DNA of 64,000 nucleotides, taken from positions 280,134 through 344,133 of the forward strand of contig NZ_FOKR01000002.1 in NCBI RefSeq assembly GCF_900112195.1. The letters run 5' to 3'. Both the position numbers and the translations under genes were made by a program. The notes beneath the pieces are model-generated. The model ran no database searches. It was not told the origin of the DNA and saw only the letters and a list, made by a program, of their open reading frames with translations. The DNA comes from Butyrivibrio sp. YAB3001. Its GTDB lineage: Bacteria > Bacillota > Clostridia > Lachnospirales > Lachnospiraceae. The stretch's first letter is position 1. Every line of letters starts with the position of its first letter. Positions 45,365 through 54,551 of the stretch are shown here, piece after piece.

Positions 45365-47815
45365 TCAGATATTCTCCCCTTCACTATCTTCAATCATCTG
45401 AATGTCCCCATTTTCAACATAAGCGCTGATATTTCCCTTTACCACAGCATGAACCACCCCGGTTATATTGCCATCAATATGTCCGCGCACCATGCCGTCA
45501 ATTCGCATTGAGCCTGATTTTTGTTTAGTCTGGATAGGCATGTTCATGACAAAGGCGGAAAGTTCAATTACCTTATCTCCCACCAAAAGAATCTGTGGCA
45601 AAACAAACATAGTTATCAAAATTGAGATGATTGTTCCTCTTCCAAGGCACTTACCTATACCATAAATAGCACAGTCAGAAGTCATTTTTCCGATTAGGGT
45701 TCCTGCGACAGCAAGCATAGTTCCTGAAGTAATAATAGTCGGGAATGAAAGATTCATCGTATTTATGATTGCATCTCTTTTTCCCATAGTAGAACGAAGT
45801 TCAGTGTATCTTCCCGCTATAACAATCGCATAGTCGATATTTGCGCCCATCTGTATTGAACTGACAATCAGGTATCCCAGGAAAAAGAGATTGTCGTGCT
45901 CAATAGCAGGTACCGAAAAGTTAATCCAGATGCAGCCCTGAATGACCGCAATAAGAAGAACCGGCATACCTGCTGATTTGAACGAGAATAAAAGAACTAC
46001 CAGTACCGCAAGAATCGATATTACGCTTGTAACCGTATTATCTCTTCCAAAGCATTTCTTAAGATCATATTGGCTGACAGATTCCCCAACCACATAAATC
46101 TTATCAGCATCATAGTATTTTTCAGCTACAGTATGCATATGCTCTATGTAACTAAAGGTCTCATCCGACTCCTGAGGAAGATTGAGATACACGATCATTC
46201 TGGAAAAATCTTCACCCTGAAGCTGTTTCTTTGCAAAATTCATCATTCTGTTTGCATCATCAAGCTTTTTCATCAGCTCATCATCAAGAGTAACATAGCC
46301 CTCTTTTACCTCTTTATATACGAACATGAACATGTCAATAAGCGGCACTTTATAGCTTGCAAGACCATTTACAACTTTGGCATAGTCAGCATCATTTACT
46401 GCAAATGCAGTATAAATAAGTTCTGCCACTTCATAATCAATATTTAAAAGTTCTGAAAACTGTCTTGGAGTTAGCTTTTCAGTAAGAGTATAGCCATTTA
46501 GCGCTTCCGTGTTTGCAAGGCCTGTGATTGAGGATATCTTTCCTTCAGCCATCAGATCTTCGATAAGATGTTTTTCTTTTTCATAATCACCCGAAGGAAA
46601 AACAAGAGCCACCATATTGTCTGATCGAAAATTTTCATCCTGGAGGTTTTGAGCTTTCTGTACTTCATTTATAAGTGGCGGAGTTATTTGCGAATAGCCG
46701 TAAACATAAGGAGTTTTTGATGATATTCTGTTTGCCAGAATAATTACTATTACAAATGCAGGCGCGATTATAAATCTTGTGGCATAAGCGAATTTCCCTA
46801 CAAACGGAATCTGAGGAATGAAGTTTTTATGCTTTGTCTTCTCCATAAGATTTGCAAAAAGCATTATTATTCCCGGCATCAAAAGAAATACTGACAAAAG
46901 ACTAAGGATTATGGCCTTTATCAGTACTATTCCCATATCTCTGCCTATCCCAAACTGCATAAAGAGCATGGCAACAAGACCACCGATAGTTGTAAGTGAG
47001 CTGCCTGAAATTTCAGGAATTGATTTGGAAAGCGCAATAATGCAAGCTTCTCTGAAATCAAGAATCTCATGCTCTTCTTTATAGCGGTTTAGGAAAATAA
47101 CCGCATAGTCTACTGAGAGTGCCAATTGCAGCACTATAGTCACAGAATCAGAGACAAAAGAAATTGTACCTAATAAGAAATTGGTTCCAATCTGTAACAG
47201 AGCTGCACTTCCAAATGTGAGCAAGAGAACCGGCACTTCAGCGTATGCCTGCGATGTAAAGATAAGTACAGCAACAACGACTATTACAACGATGATGGAA
47301 ATAACACTCATCTCCTTATTGATAAGCTCAGATTGAATATCTCCAAGAGTCGTTGAAAGATAATAATCATAGTTTTTAAAATACTCTTTAACCTGGTCCA
47401 AAAGGACAAGGCACTGTTCATCTTTTTCATCATAATCAAAAGTGATATTAAAAAGCGCAGAGCCATTATTATAGTGTTTGTCAGTATCATCAACTTCTGC
47501 TGAAAATACGCCGTCCATCGCCTCAAGCTCATCTTTTATAATAAGCGCGCGGTCGTAAGGCAGATTTGCCACCATGACTTTTACTGAGCCATAGGTAGTA
47601 AACTGTTCATCCATGATATCCAGACCAAGTCTTGTTTCTGAAGTGGCTGGCAGATATTTTGCAAGTTGATTTTCAACGCTCACCCAGTTTCGTGATATTA
47701 CTGAGAAAATACACAGAATTGTGTAAATAAGAAAAAAGAGATTGCGCTTATCCACGATAAAAGCGCAGATTTTGAGCATGACGTTGTTGACGCCTTTTTC
47801 TTCTTTAGTATCCAT
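45365..47815 (-). CDS. RND superfamily (MMPL-type) membrane exporter
   Basis: 816 residues with the duplicated RND plan: a first transmembrane helix (residues about 22-42), a large external loop, a helix bundle, a second external loop (about 395-590) and a second bundle. Typical segments are ALSVDYAVIFLNRYKEE in the first half and GANIDYAIVIAGRYTELRSTMGKRDA in the second, carrying the Asp/Tyr proton-relay pattern of MMPL proteins. The last 40 residues form short beta-rung repeats (DGMVRGHIDGNITGVV) resembling bactofilin-type repeats, which is unusual. The substrate is unknown. The strongest clue is strict coupling to the following surface protein. GGGGGAG precedes the ATG. Confidence 0.85.
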   Translation of the reverse strand: MDTKEEKGVNNVMLKICAFIVDKRNLFFLIYTILCIFSVISRNWVSVENQLAKYLPATSETRLGLDIMDEQFTTYGSVKVMVANLPYDRALIIKDELEAMDGVFSAEVDDTDKHYNNGSALFNITFDYDEKDEQCLVLLDQVKEYFKNYDYYLSTTLGDIQSELINKEMSVISIIVVIVVVAVLIFTSQAYAEVPVLLLTFGSAALLQIGTNFLLGTISFVSDSVTIVLQLALSVDYAVIFLNRYKEEHEILDFREACIIALSKSIPEISGSSLTTIGGLVAMLFMQFGIGRDMGIVLIKAIILSLLSVFLLMPGIIMLFANLMEKTKHKNFIPQIPFVGKFAYATRFIIAPAFVIVIILANRISSKTPYVYGYSQITPPLINEVQKAQNLQDENFRSDNMVALVFPSGDYEKEKHLIEDLMAEGKISSITGLANTEALNGYTLTEKLTPRQFSELLNIDYEVAELIYTAFAVNDADYAKVVNGLASYKVPLIDMFMFVYKEVKEGYVTLDDELMKKLDDANRMMNFAKKQLQGEDFSRMIVYLNLPQESDETFSYIEHMHTVAEKYYDADKIYVVGESVSQYDLKKCFGRDNTVTSVISILAVLVVLLFSFKSAGMPVLLIAVIQGCIWINFSVPAIEHDNLFFLGYLIVSSIQMGANIDYAIVIAGRYTELRSTMGKRDAIINTMNLSFPTIITSGTMLAVAGTLIGKMTSDCAIYGIGKCLGRGTIISILITMFVLPQILLVGDKVIELSAFVMNMPIQTKQKSGSMRIDGMVRGHIDGNITGVVHAVVKGNISAYVENGDIQMIEDSEGENI

Positions 47816-47854
47816 TTCTCTCCCCCAAAAAGATTATGAATTCTTATAGAATTA

Positions 47855-47883
47855 ATTTTATGACCTTTAATGATATTACGCAA
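47855..47883 (-). promoter_or_regulatory. Promoter candidate of the MMPL operon
   Basis: On the minus strand TTGCGT and TAAAAT are 17 bases apart, 40 bases upstream of the MMPL start. A run of six C residues and TTGCAAT lies just upstream. Confidence 0.55.
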
Positions 47884-47947
47884 GGTTGTGGGGGGTATTG
47901 CAATTCTTTCAAAAAGGCATTTCAAATAGAAATGATTTGTATCATGT

Positions 47948-47983
47948 GAAAAAAGCTGCCCTACCATGAATGGTAGAACAGCT
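47948..47983 (-). terminator. Terminator behind the retropepsin-like gene
   Basis: On the minus strand AGCTG and CTACCAT pair with ATGGTAG and CAGCT in one interrupted stem, followed by TTTTTT. It lies just after the stop at 47989. Confidence 0.85.
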
Positions 47984-47988
47984 GATAT

Positions 47989-48564
47989 TCATATTTTCTT
48001 AATTCCAAAGTGCCTGTCTAATGCATTCAAATAACCTTTACTAATTGCATTTTCAGGACAAGCAAGCAAAACGGTTTGTCCAGTAATTTTGCTTGTACCT
48101 ATATGGTTATCCATCTTTTTTATGACATCCATCCCAAGCAGAATATTGCCTGTTGTATGTGGAGTTACTCTAACAGGAATATCATTAAATTCAAGATCAT
48201 CAACAACTATTTTGTCAGCCAGTATACTGATTGCTACTCCCCTATAGCATTTTATAAAACTCTCAGATTCATTGCGAAGATGACTGCTTGTAATGATATT
48301 CGTACTTTCTACACCATTTATAACAGATAGATTTTTTCTGTTATGTTTAACAACATCATCTAACAGTTGTTGAATCTGTGCATCAGTCCAACACAAGGTT
48401 CTTAAGGGAATTAAAATGCCATGAGCTCCTGTATCTATCTTAATACCTGATTGTCTTATGCTTGGATAAAAAATTGATTCTCCATGAATTCCATAAATAT
48501 CAGACTTGAAATCGCATCTAAATTCTAAGCTCTTTGTAAGTGTTATTTCTAAAAAATCAGTCAT
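47989..48564 (-). CDS. Retropepsin-like (clan AA) aspartic protease, putative
   Basis: 191 residues from the ATG ending at 48564, which overlaps the end of the upstream small gene by eight bases (ATGACTGA). The segment SGIKIDTGAHGILIPL carries the DTGA motif of retropepsin-like proteases. Later, NILLGMDVIKKMDNHIG matches the usual (I/L)LG-x-D second motif, spaced about 100 residues on, as in bacterial single-domain clan AA enzymes that act as dimers. There is no signal peptide, so it is cytoplasmic. No known target is encoded nearby except its overlapping partner. Proteolytic activity is inferred from these two motifs. Confidence 0.68.
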   Translation of the reverse strand: MTDFLEITLTKSLEFRCDFKSDIYGIHGESIFYPSIRQSGIKIDTGAHGILIPLRTLCWTDAQIQQLLDDVVKHNRKNLSVINGVESTNIITSSHLRNESESFIKCYRGVAISILADKIVVDDLEFNDIPVRVTPHTTGNILLGMDVIKKMDNHIGTSKITGQTVLLACPENAISKGYLNALDRHFGIKKI

Positions 48565-48817
48565 ATATCGCAGCGTCCTCATCTTCATAGAATTTTGGCT
48601 GGAAAATGACTGTTGTTTTGCCATACTGTTTTTGTATTTTTTCTATTTCCTTATCATCTTTTGTGTTTTCATCACAAAAATACAGTATATCAAACCCATC
48701 ACTGGTTGCAGTCTCTGGATTAATAAATACCCAAACTCCGTAAAGATCTGACAGTTGCTCAGGCACTACATGCATTCCAACTTTTAAATCATCTATTGTA
48801 AGTTTAGATTTAAACAT
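48557..48817 (-). CDS. Small acidic protein coupled to the retropepsin-like protease
   Basis: 86 residues from the ATG ending at 48817, with AGAGAGG eight bases upstream; a 14-residue longer frame is less likely. It begins MFKSKLTIDDLKVGMHV and continues with predicted short strands (LYGVWVFINPET, FDILYFCDEN), then a charged helix and an acidic end (YEDEDAAIYD). No family is recognised. Its stop overlaps the start of the protease gene by eight bases, implying coupled synthesis in near-equal amounts. It could be a substrate, inhibitor or specificity partner; nothing in the sequence decides this. Confidence 0.62.
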   Translation of the reverse strand: MFKSKLTIDDLKVGMHVVPEQLSDLYGVWVFINPETATSDGFDILYFCDENTKDDKEIEKIQKQYGKTTVIFQPKFYEDEDAAIYD

Positions 48818-48901
48818 TGCAGTACCTCTCTTTCTAGAAAATGTTACTATGTTTCTCATTATTTCCCTTATCTAGGCCCCACCTAAACATATTTCATGCA
48901 T

Positions 48902-48910
48902 ATTATAGCA
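48902..48910 (-). promoter_or_regulatory. Extended -10 promoter candidate for the small protein and protease
   Basis: On the minus strand TGCTATAAT is a perfect -10 with the TGN extension, 85 bases before the small gene; the -35 is weak. Confidence 0.5.
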
Positions 48911-48979
48911 TCTTTCCAATCATTATAATATATCCCATAAAATACATTTACCAGCGCACCTAAAAGAAGAGATACTCCC

Positions 48980-49251
48980 TTTCAAGCAAGCTGCATATGG
49001 CGAAATTGCTACCGCAATTTCCCCATCGTACGTTGTCGCAGAATTCACCCAAACAATATTATTCAAAAATCGCTAGCGCGATTCTTTCAAAATAAAAGGA
49101 GCGTCCCCTTTCAAGCAAGCTGCATATGGCGAAATTGCTACCGCAATTTCCCCATCGTACGTTGTCGCAGAATTCACCCAATCAATATAATTCAAAAATC
49201 GCTAACGCGATTCTTTCAAAATAAAAGGAGCGTCCCCTTTCAAGCAAGCTT
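48980..49251. repeat. 129-bp direct tandem duplication with a partial third copy
   Basis: Two complete units, 48980-49108 and 49109-49237, differ at about three positions; a third begins TTTCAAGCAAGCT at 49238 and then diverges. Each unit contains small palindromes: GAAATTGC/GCAATTTC around TAC, and TCGC/GCGA around four bases. A decayed copy of the unit's AAAAGGAGCGTCCCC end lies before the first unit (48962-48979). No open reading frame of note runs through it. The whole 48860-49330 gap is made of this repeat plus the groEL-proximal inverted repeat. Confidence 0.88.
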
Positions 49252-49313
49252 GAGGGGATGCTCCTTTTATTTTGAAACCACTTCGTGGTTTTTGAATTAT
49301 ATTGTTTGGGTGA
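49174..49313. terminator. Large branched inverted repeat acting as groEL terminator
   Basis: The outer arms TCACCCAA-CAATATAATTCAAAAA (49174-49198) and their complement at 49289-49313 match with one difference. The inner arms AAAATAAAAGGAGC...TCAAGC and GCTTGA...GCTCCTTTTATTTT form a stem of about 28 bp with two small mismatches. A side hairpin lies in each arm (TCGC/GCGA; CCAC/GTGG). It begins 17 bases after the groEL stop. T runs occur on both strands, so it could stop transcription either way. Confidence 0.75.
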
Positions 49314-49330
49314 GCTTTGCTCGTTATCGC

Positions 49331-50983
<1,653 letters not shown>

Positions 50984-51016
50984 TTACTCCATGATATACG
51001 GATTTCTCCGTATTAC

Positions 51017-51301
51017 TCACTTGATAACTGCCAAAATGTCATTCTGCTTAACAATGATAAATGTCTCATCATCAAGCTTTACTTCTGTTCCTGAATACTT
51101 AGAATAGATAACGTTGTCGCCAACCTTAACCTGCATCTTAACTTCCTTGCCATCTACCATTCCACCAGGACCAACTGCGATAACTTCTGCCTGTTGTGGT
51201 TTCTCCTTCTCAGCGCCAGGAAGAACGATTCCTGATTTAGTAGTCTCCTCAGCCTCAAGAGCCTTCAGTACAACTCTGTCTGAAAGTGGTTCTAACTTCA
51301 T
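51017..51301 (-). CDS. groES: Co-chaperonin GroES (10 kDa)
   Basis: 94 residues. It begins [37 protein letters not shown], with the mobile loop at KSGIVLP, and ends FIIVKQNDILAVIK. It caps the GroEL ring. AAGGAGG precedes the ATG and a CIRCE element lies in the leader, indicating HrcA repression and heat induction. Confidence 0.98.
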   Translation of the reverse strand: MKLEPLSDRVVLKALEAEETTKSGIVLPGAEKEKPQQAEVIAVGPGGMVDGKEVKMQVKVGDNVIYSKYSGTEVKLDDETFIIVKQNDILAVIK

Positions 51302-51348
51302 AATAAAGCCTCCTTTATATGTAATTTCATTCTTTTTTTATTTATCTG

Positions 51349-51375
51349 TTAGCACTCAGCTTTATCGAGTGCTAA
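51349..51375. promoter_or_regulatory. CIRCE element (HrcA operator)
   Basis: TTAGCACTC and GAGTGCTAA are perfect nine-base arms separated by nine bases, the exact CIRCE consensus, located between the promoter and groES. hrcA itself is not in the window. Confidence 0.97.
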
Positions 51376-51387
51376 CTACTAGAAAAT

Positions 51388-51416
51388 ATATTAATTAGTT
51401 ACTGCCCTATGTGCAA
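51388..51416 (-). promoter_or_regulatory. groESL promoter
   Basis: On the minus strand TTGCAC and TAATAT are 17 bases apart, 13 bases upstream of CIRCE, so the operator covers the early transcribed region. Confidence 0.75.
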
Positions 51417-51563
51417 CCGTATATATTCCGATATATAATGCATATGCTAATTATTACTCTTTTTTTCTCTTATATACTCATTATTTCTACAAATATGTAC
51501 GCAACCATTAAAAGTACTGATATATTCTTACTCTGCATCATTTTCTATCCTTTAAAGAAGAAC

Positions 51564-51701
51564 AAAGAGTTGCTTTGCAACTCTTTGCGCGCTGATGCGC
51601 GCAAGCGTTAGCTTGCATATACATTTGCGCATCAGTCGCATCCATAGCGGAGCGTTTTATATTTCATATGAATGCGAAGCAATTTACAATGAAATATAAA
51701 A
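51564..51701. repeat. Cluster of short inverted repeats between groES and the GH13 gene
   Basis: Within 140 bases are AAAGAGTTGC/GCAACTCTTT, GCGCGC/GCGCGC, GCAAGC/GCTTGC nested inside CTGATGCGC/GCGCATCAG, and TTTTATATTTCAT/ATGAAATATAAAA. No coding frame is evident. The style (tiny palindromes with 3-4 base loops packed together) resembles the units behind groEL. The 51376-51796 gap otherwise holds only the groESL promoter and the GH13 terminator. Confidence 0.7.
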
Positions 51702-51737
51702 GAGAGTGACCATACCAATGTATGATTCGCTCTCTTT
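51698..51737 (-). terminator. Terminator behind the GH13 gene
   Basis: AAAGAGAG and CTCTCTTT, with an inner CATAC/GTATG stem; on the minus strand the hairpin is followed by TTTTATATTT. Confidence 0.75.
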
Positions 51738-51796
51738 AATGGTTAATCATAGCGTTGTCTTCCAATAATCAGTCGCATTATCAATTCTTCTAAATC

Positions 51797-53578
51797 TCAT
51801 CGAAAACTCTTTATCCAAGTGATTAAAGAATCATGATAAACATTGTTGTATACATCCTGCCTCATCTGGTCAGTAACATATCCATTCTTTTCCATCAGGG
51901 CTATGACAGCCTGCTGGAGCCCGGCAATTACACCATCTTCGTAGGTACCTTTACTATCCTCTTGTACTTCTTCTTTTGCCTTATTATTTGTACTTTCAGG
52001 TATTTTAATAGGATCTTTTTTAGCTATTTCTGTAGTGGTTTTATCTGTTTCTCCTGCCACTTTCTCATCCACAATATCATTTTGGGAAGCAGAAATCCCC
52101 TCAGTTATTTCTTCTATAAATTCAGGATTTTTCTCTTCCACTTTCTTTTCTGATTTCTTTTTTGCTTCATTCTCTTTAGATGTCTTTTTCAGAACTTTCT
52201 CTTTTTCTTCCGTGAACTGACGCGCATTTGCATCAAATGGCGCATAAATCTCGCCAGAGTTGCCATGTAGTGTAAAAGAGATATTTCCATTATTTACTGC
52301 TATCTTTTCACCGGATAAAAGTCCAATATATTCAGCAGCATTTCCAGCAGGCAGTGTGAAGCCGCAATCTCCATCATCGTTATTTACTGCAACCACAACA
52401 GTTTTGCCCTCATAGCTTCTGGAAAATGCAAACTGTCTGTTAGTCAGATGCAGTTCCTTATAATCTCCATATGAAAGCTCAGGAGTATTCTTTCTAATCT
52501 TTCCAAGGGCTGCAATGAGCTTTGTCGCAGGATTTGTTTCAAGCGCATCCTTGAAATCATTAATATCAAGAGCTGGTCTAAGTGACGCATCTGAGAATTT
52601 TTCTTTCCTTCCTTCAATAGCGAACTCAGAACCATAGTAAACAGAAGGAATTCCGGGAAGTGTATACAGCAAAATATGTACCGGAGCGTAATGAGCTTTA
52701 TTATTCAGCTTGGTACTAATTCTCTCAACGTCATGATTATCAACAAAATTGTATAATTTGAAACCGCCCTGTCCGCTTCCGCCCATTCCTTCAAGTCTAC
52801 GCTGAGTGTGAGCTATTTCAAAATAGTTATGGTCATTATGCCCCGAATAAAAAGCCTTATGCATTACATAATTAGTTACGCTATGGAGTGTTCCCTCATT
52901 AACCCATCTTGTGTAATCTCCATGGATAACCTCTCCCATCAGCCAGAAATCCGGTTTAATCTCATTTGCAAGACCTCTTAAAGCCTTCATAAAATCAAAA
53001 TCAAGAACATCTGCAGCATCAAGCCTAAGTCCGTCTATATCAAATTCACTTACCCAGAATCTGATTGTTTCAAAAAGATAATCGCGAACCTCAGGGTTTC
53101 TCTGATTAAGTTTTACTAATAGATTATAGCCGCCCCAGTTATCATAGGAAAAGCCGTCGTTATACTCGTTATTTCCCCAGAAATTTACATTACAATACCA
53201 GTCTTTGTACCTGGAATTTTCTCTGTTTTCCTTAATATCTTTAAATGCAAAAAAATCTCTTCCTGTGTGATTAAAGACTCCATCAAGGATAACTCTGATA
53301 TTTTTATCATGGCACTTTTTAACAAATCTCTTTAAATCCTTGTTATCTCCAAGTCTTGAATCCAGTTTTCTGTAATCAGTGGTCTCGTAGCCATGACCTA
53401 CAGATTCAAATAATGGTCCTATATAAATGGCATTACAGCCAAGTTTTTCAATATGCTCTATCCATGGATCAAGGTTTTTAAGTCTATGGGTCACACCATT
53501 ATACTCATTCTGCGCAGGTGCCCCTAAAAGTCCCAATGGATAAATGTGATAAAAAATCGCCTCATCATACCAAGCCAT
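51797..53578 (-). CDS. GH13 alpha-amylase family enzyme with C-terminal extension
   Basis: 593 residues. Residues 1-440 form a GH13 (beta/alpha)8 barrel plus a short beta domain. Conserved regions are DGVFNHTG (region I), the nucleophile in GLRLDAADV, the acid/base Glu in LMGEVIHGDY and the transition-state Asp in FVDNHDVERI. No signal peptide or N-terminal CBM34 is present, so it is probably a cytoplasmic maltodextrin hydrolase or cyclodextrinase-like enzyme. Residues about 445-545 are a Lys/Glu-rich, low-complexity linker, and the last 45 residues form a separate helical piece (DGVIAGLQQAVIALMEKNGY). GGAGG lies seven bases before the ATG. Confidence 0.9.
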   Translation of the reverse strand: MAWYDEAIFYHIYPLGLLGAPAQNEYNGVTHRLKNLDPWIEHIEKLGCNAIYIGPLFESVGHGYETTDYRKLDSRLGDNKDLKRFVKKCHDKNIRVILDGVFNHTGRDFFAFKDIKENRENSRYKDWYCNVNFWGNNEYNDGFSYDNWGGYNLLVKLNQRNPEVRDYLFETIRFWVSEFDIDGLRLDAADVLDFDFMKALRGLANEIKPDFWLMGEVIHGDYTRWVNEGTLHSVTNYVMHKAFYSGHNDHNYFEIAHTQRRLEGMGGSGQGGFKLYNFVDNHDVERISTKLNNKAHYAPVHILLYTLPGIPSVYYGSEFAIEGRKEKFSDASLRPALDINDFKDALETNPATKLIAALGKIRKNTPELSYGDYKELHLTNRQFAFSRSYEGKTVVVAVNNDDGDCGFTLPAGNAAEYIGLLSGEKIAVNNGNISFTLHGNSGEIYAPFDANARQFTEEKEKVLKKTSKENEAKKKSEKKVEEKNPEFIEEITEGISASQNDIVDEKVAGETDKTTTEIAKKDPIKIPESTNNKAKEEVQEDSKGTYEDGVIAGLQQAVIALMEKNGYVTDQMRQDVYNNVYHDSLITWIKSFR

Positions 53579-53753
53579 GTTATAACCTCCATATATCAGC
53601 GCAATTTCGTTAATTATATTATAATACTGAACCTTTGTATGATGTTAATAAATAATTTTTAAAGTTTTATACTGCCCGATATACTTAGACACCTATGGTA
53701 GTGTTTTTTCAAACGCGTAAGATGTGACTTGAACTCCCCTCCCAAGAATAGCA

Positions 53754-53834
53754 GACACAACTTCAGTTTTCTGTACTATGTCCATGAAGCAGGTATAAAT
53801 GCTCATGGCCCCCCACATAAAACTGAATTATGTC
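53754..53834. other. Structured intergenic element, possible small RNA
   Basis: The 81-bp element folds into one long stem on either strand. GACACAACTTCAGTTTT pairs with AAAACTGAATTATGTC, with one bulge. A CCATGA/TCATGG inner stem is topped by AGC/GCT and an AGGTATAAAT loop, and an asymmetric CCCCCC (GGGGGG on the other strand) bulge lies on one side. Nothing like a coding frame is present. It lies in the 429-base gap between the divergent GH13 gene and the 151-residue gene. It could be an ncRNA, a riboregulator or a small inverted-repeat element; I could not match a known class. Confidence 0.5.
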
Positions 53835-53922
53835 ACAAAAATTTAATATTTTTTTATTTTTTGTAAATTGCTATACAAGTATGATTAATCAATAATATGG
53901 TTAAGAAACTATATATTTTTTT

Positions 53923-53983
53923 GTCAGAAAAAGGAAGTTCTGACGTTTGTTTTGAACAAACTTATGCCCTATACTCTGGGCAT
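53923..53983 (+). promoter_or_regulatory. Three consecutive stem-loops in the leader of the orphan gene
   Basis: GTCAGAA/TTCTGAC (53923-53944), GTTTGTT/AACAAAC (53945-53961) and ATGCCC/GGGCAT (53964-53983) follow one another with almost no spacer, ending 11 bases before a perfect AAGGAGGTGA. They may stabilise the transcript or regulate translation. Confidence 0.6.
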
Positions 53984-54007
53984 TTCATATCAAGGAGGTG
54001 ATTTTTT

Positions 54008-54463
54008 ATGAGTACTGACTTCTTTAGCAGCTTAAACGGCAAGTTTGACTATACAACCAGCCTGACCAATATTTTATCCGATTATAATCAGATCAAGAGC
54101 GGCGCTTACGGATCACTTATGAAAGCCTATGTTAATAAAGTTGGTAACAAGGAAGCTTTGAACGCTTATAGGGAAACAGGTTCAACTGCAACAGGATATG
54201 AGTCAGAAGATGTAACAACTAAAAAATCCAGCGTCACACACAAATCAAATTTCCTGGATAGTGTTGGAAGACCAACCACAGAGACTAAAAAGGATACTGC
54301 ATCAACTGATACATCTACAACTACCGATACAGCAAAGGTTTCAACAGATAAATATGCAAAGCTTAAATCATCGTGGCTTGATGATCAGCTAAAACAGTAT
54401 GATAAAGATGCTACTGCTACAACCGCAGCAGATACATCTATTTCCTACGATACAACAGTTTAA
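54008..54463 (+). CDS. Small Thr/Ser/Asp-rich orphan protein
   Basis: 151 residues, unrecognised. A near-perfect ribosome binding site (AAGGAGGTGA, six bases before ATG) predicts strong translation. Residues 1-50 look helical and folded (MSTDFFSSLNGKFDYTTSL, NQIKSGAYGSLMKAYVNKVG). Residues about 55-115 are Thr/Ser/Lys/Asp-rich and probably disordered. A short helix (YAKLKSSWLDDQLKQYDKD) and a Thr-rich end follow. There is no signal peptide or transmembrane segment. It is a single-gene unit with a leader and terminator of its own. Confidence 0.7.
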   Translation: MSTDFFSSLNGKFDYTTSLTNILSDYNQIKSGAYGSLMKAYVNKVGNKEALNAYRETGSTATGYESEDVTTKKSSVTHKSNFLDSVGRPTTETKKDTASTDTSTTTDTAKVSTDKYAKLKSSWLDDQLKQYDKDATATTAADTSISYDTTV

Positions 54464-54475
54464 AGCCAGCAAATG

Positions 54476-54523
54476 CAAAAAAGGATTGTCGCGCACGAAA
54501 ATCGTGAGTGACAATCCTTTTTA
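54476..54523. terminator. Bidirectional terminator behind the orphan gene
   Basis: AAAAAGGATTGTC and GACAATCCTTTTT with an inner CACGA/TCGTG stem, flanked by A and T runs; it separates convergent genes. Confidence 0.9.
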
Positions 54524-54551
54524 TTGAATAGAATACTCCTCTATAAATGTA

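Noticed and set aside
41854..45511. Plus-strand open frames of 120-200 residues opposite the surface protein and polyamine genes
   Set aside because: They mirror codon patterns of the minus-strand genes and lack start signals.
48980..49251. CRISPR array behind groEL
   Set aside because: The repeat is a 129-bp direct tandem unit without unique spacers, and no cas genes are near.
53701..53760. tRNA-like T-loop (GTTCAAGTC on the minus strand)
   Set aside because: No acceptor or anticodon stem can be formed around it, so it is not a tRNA gene.
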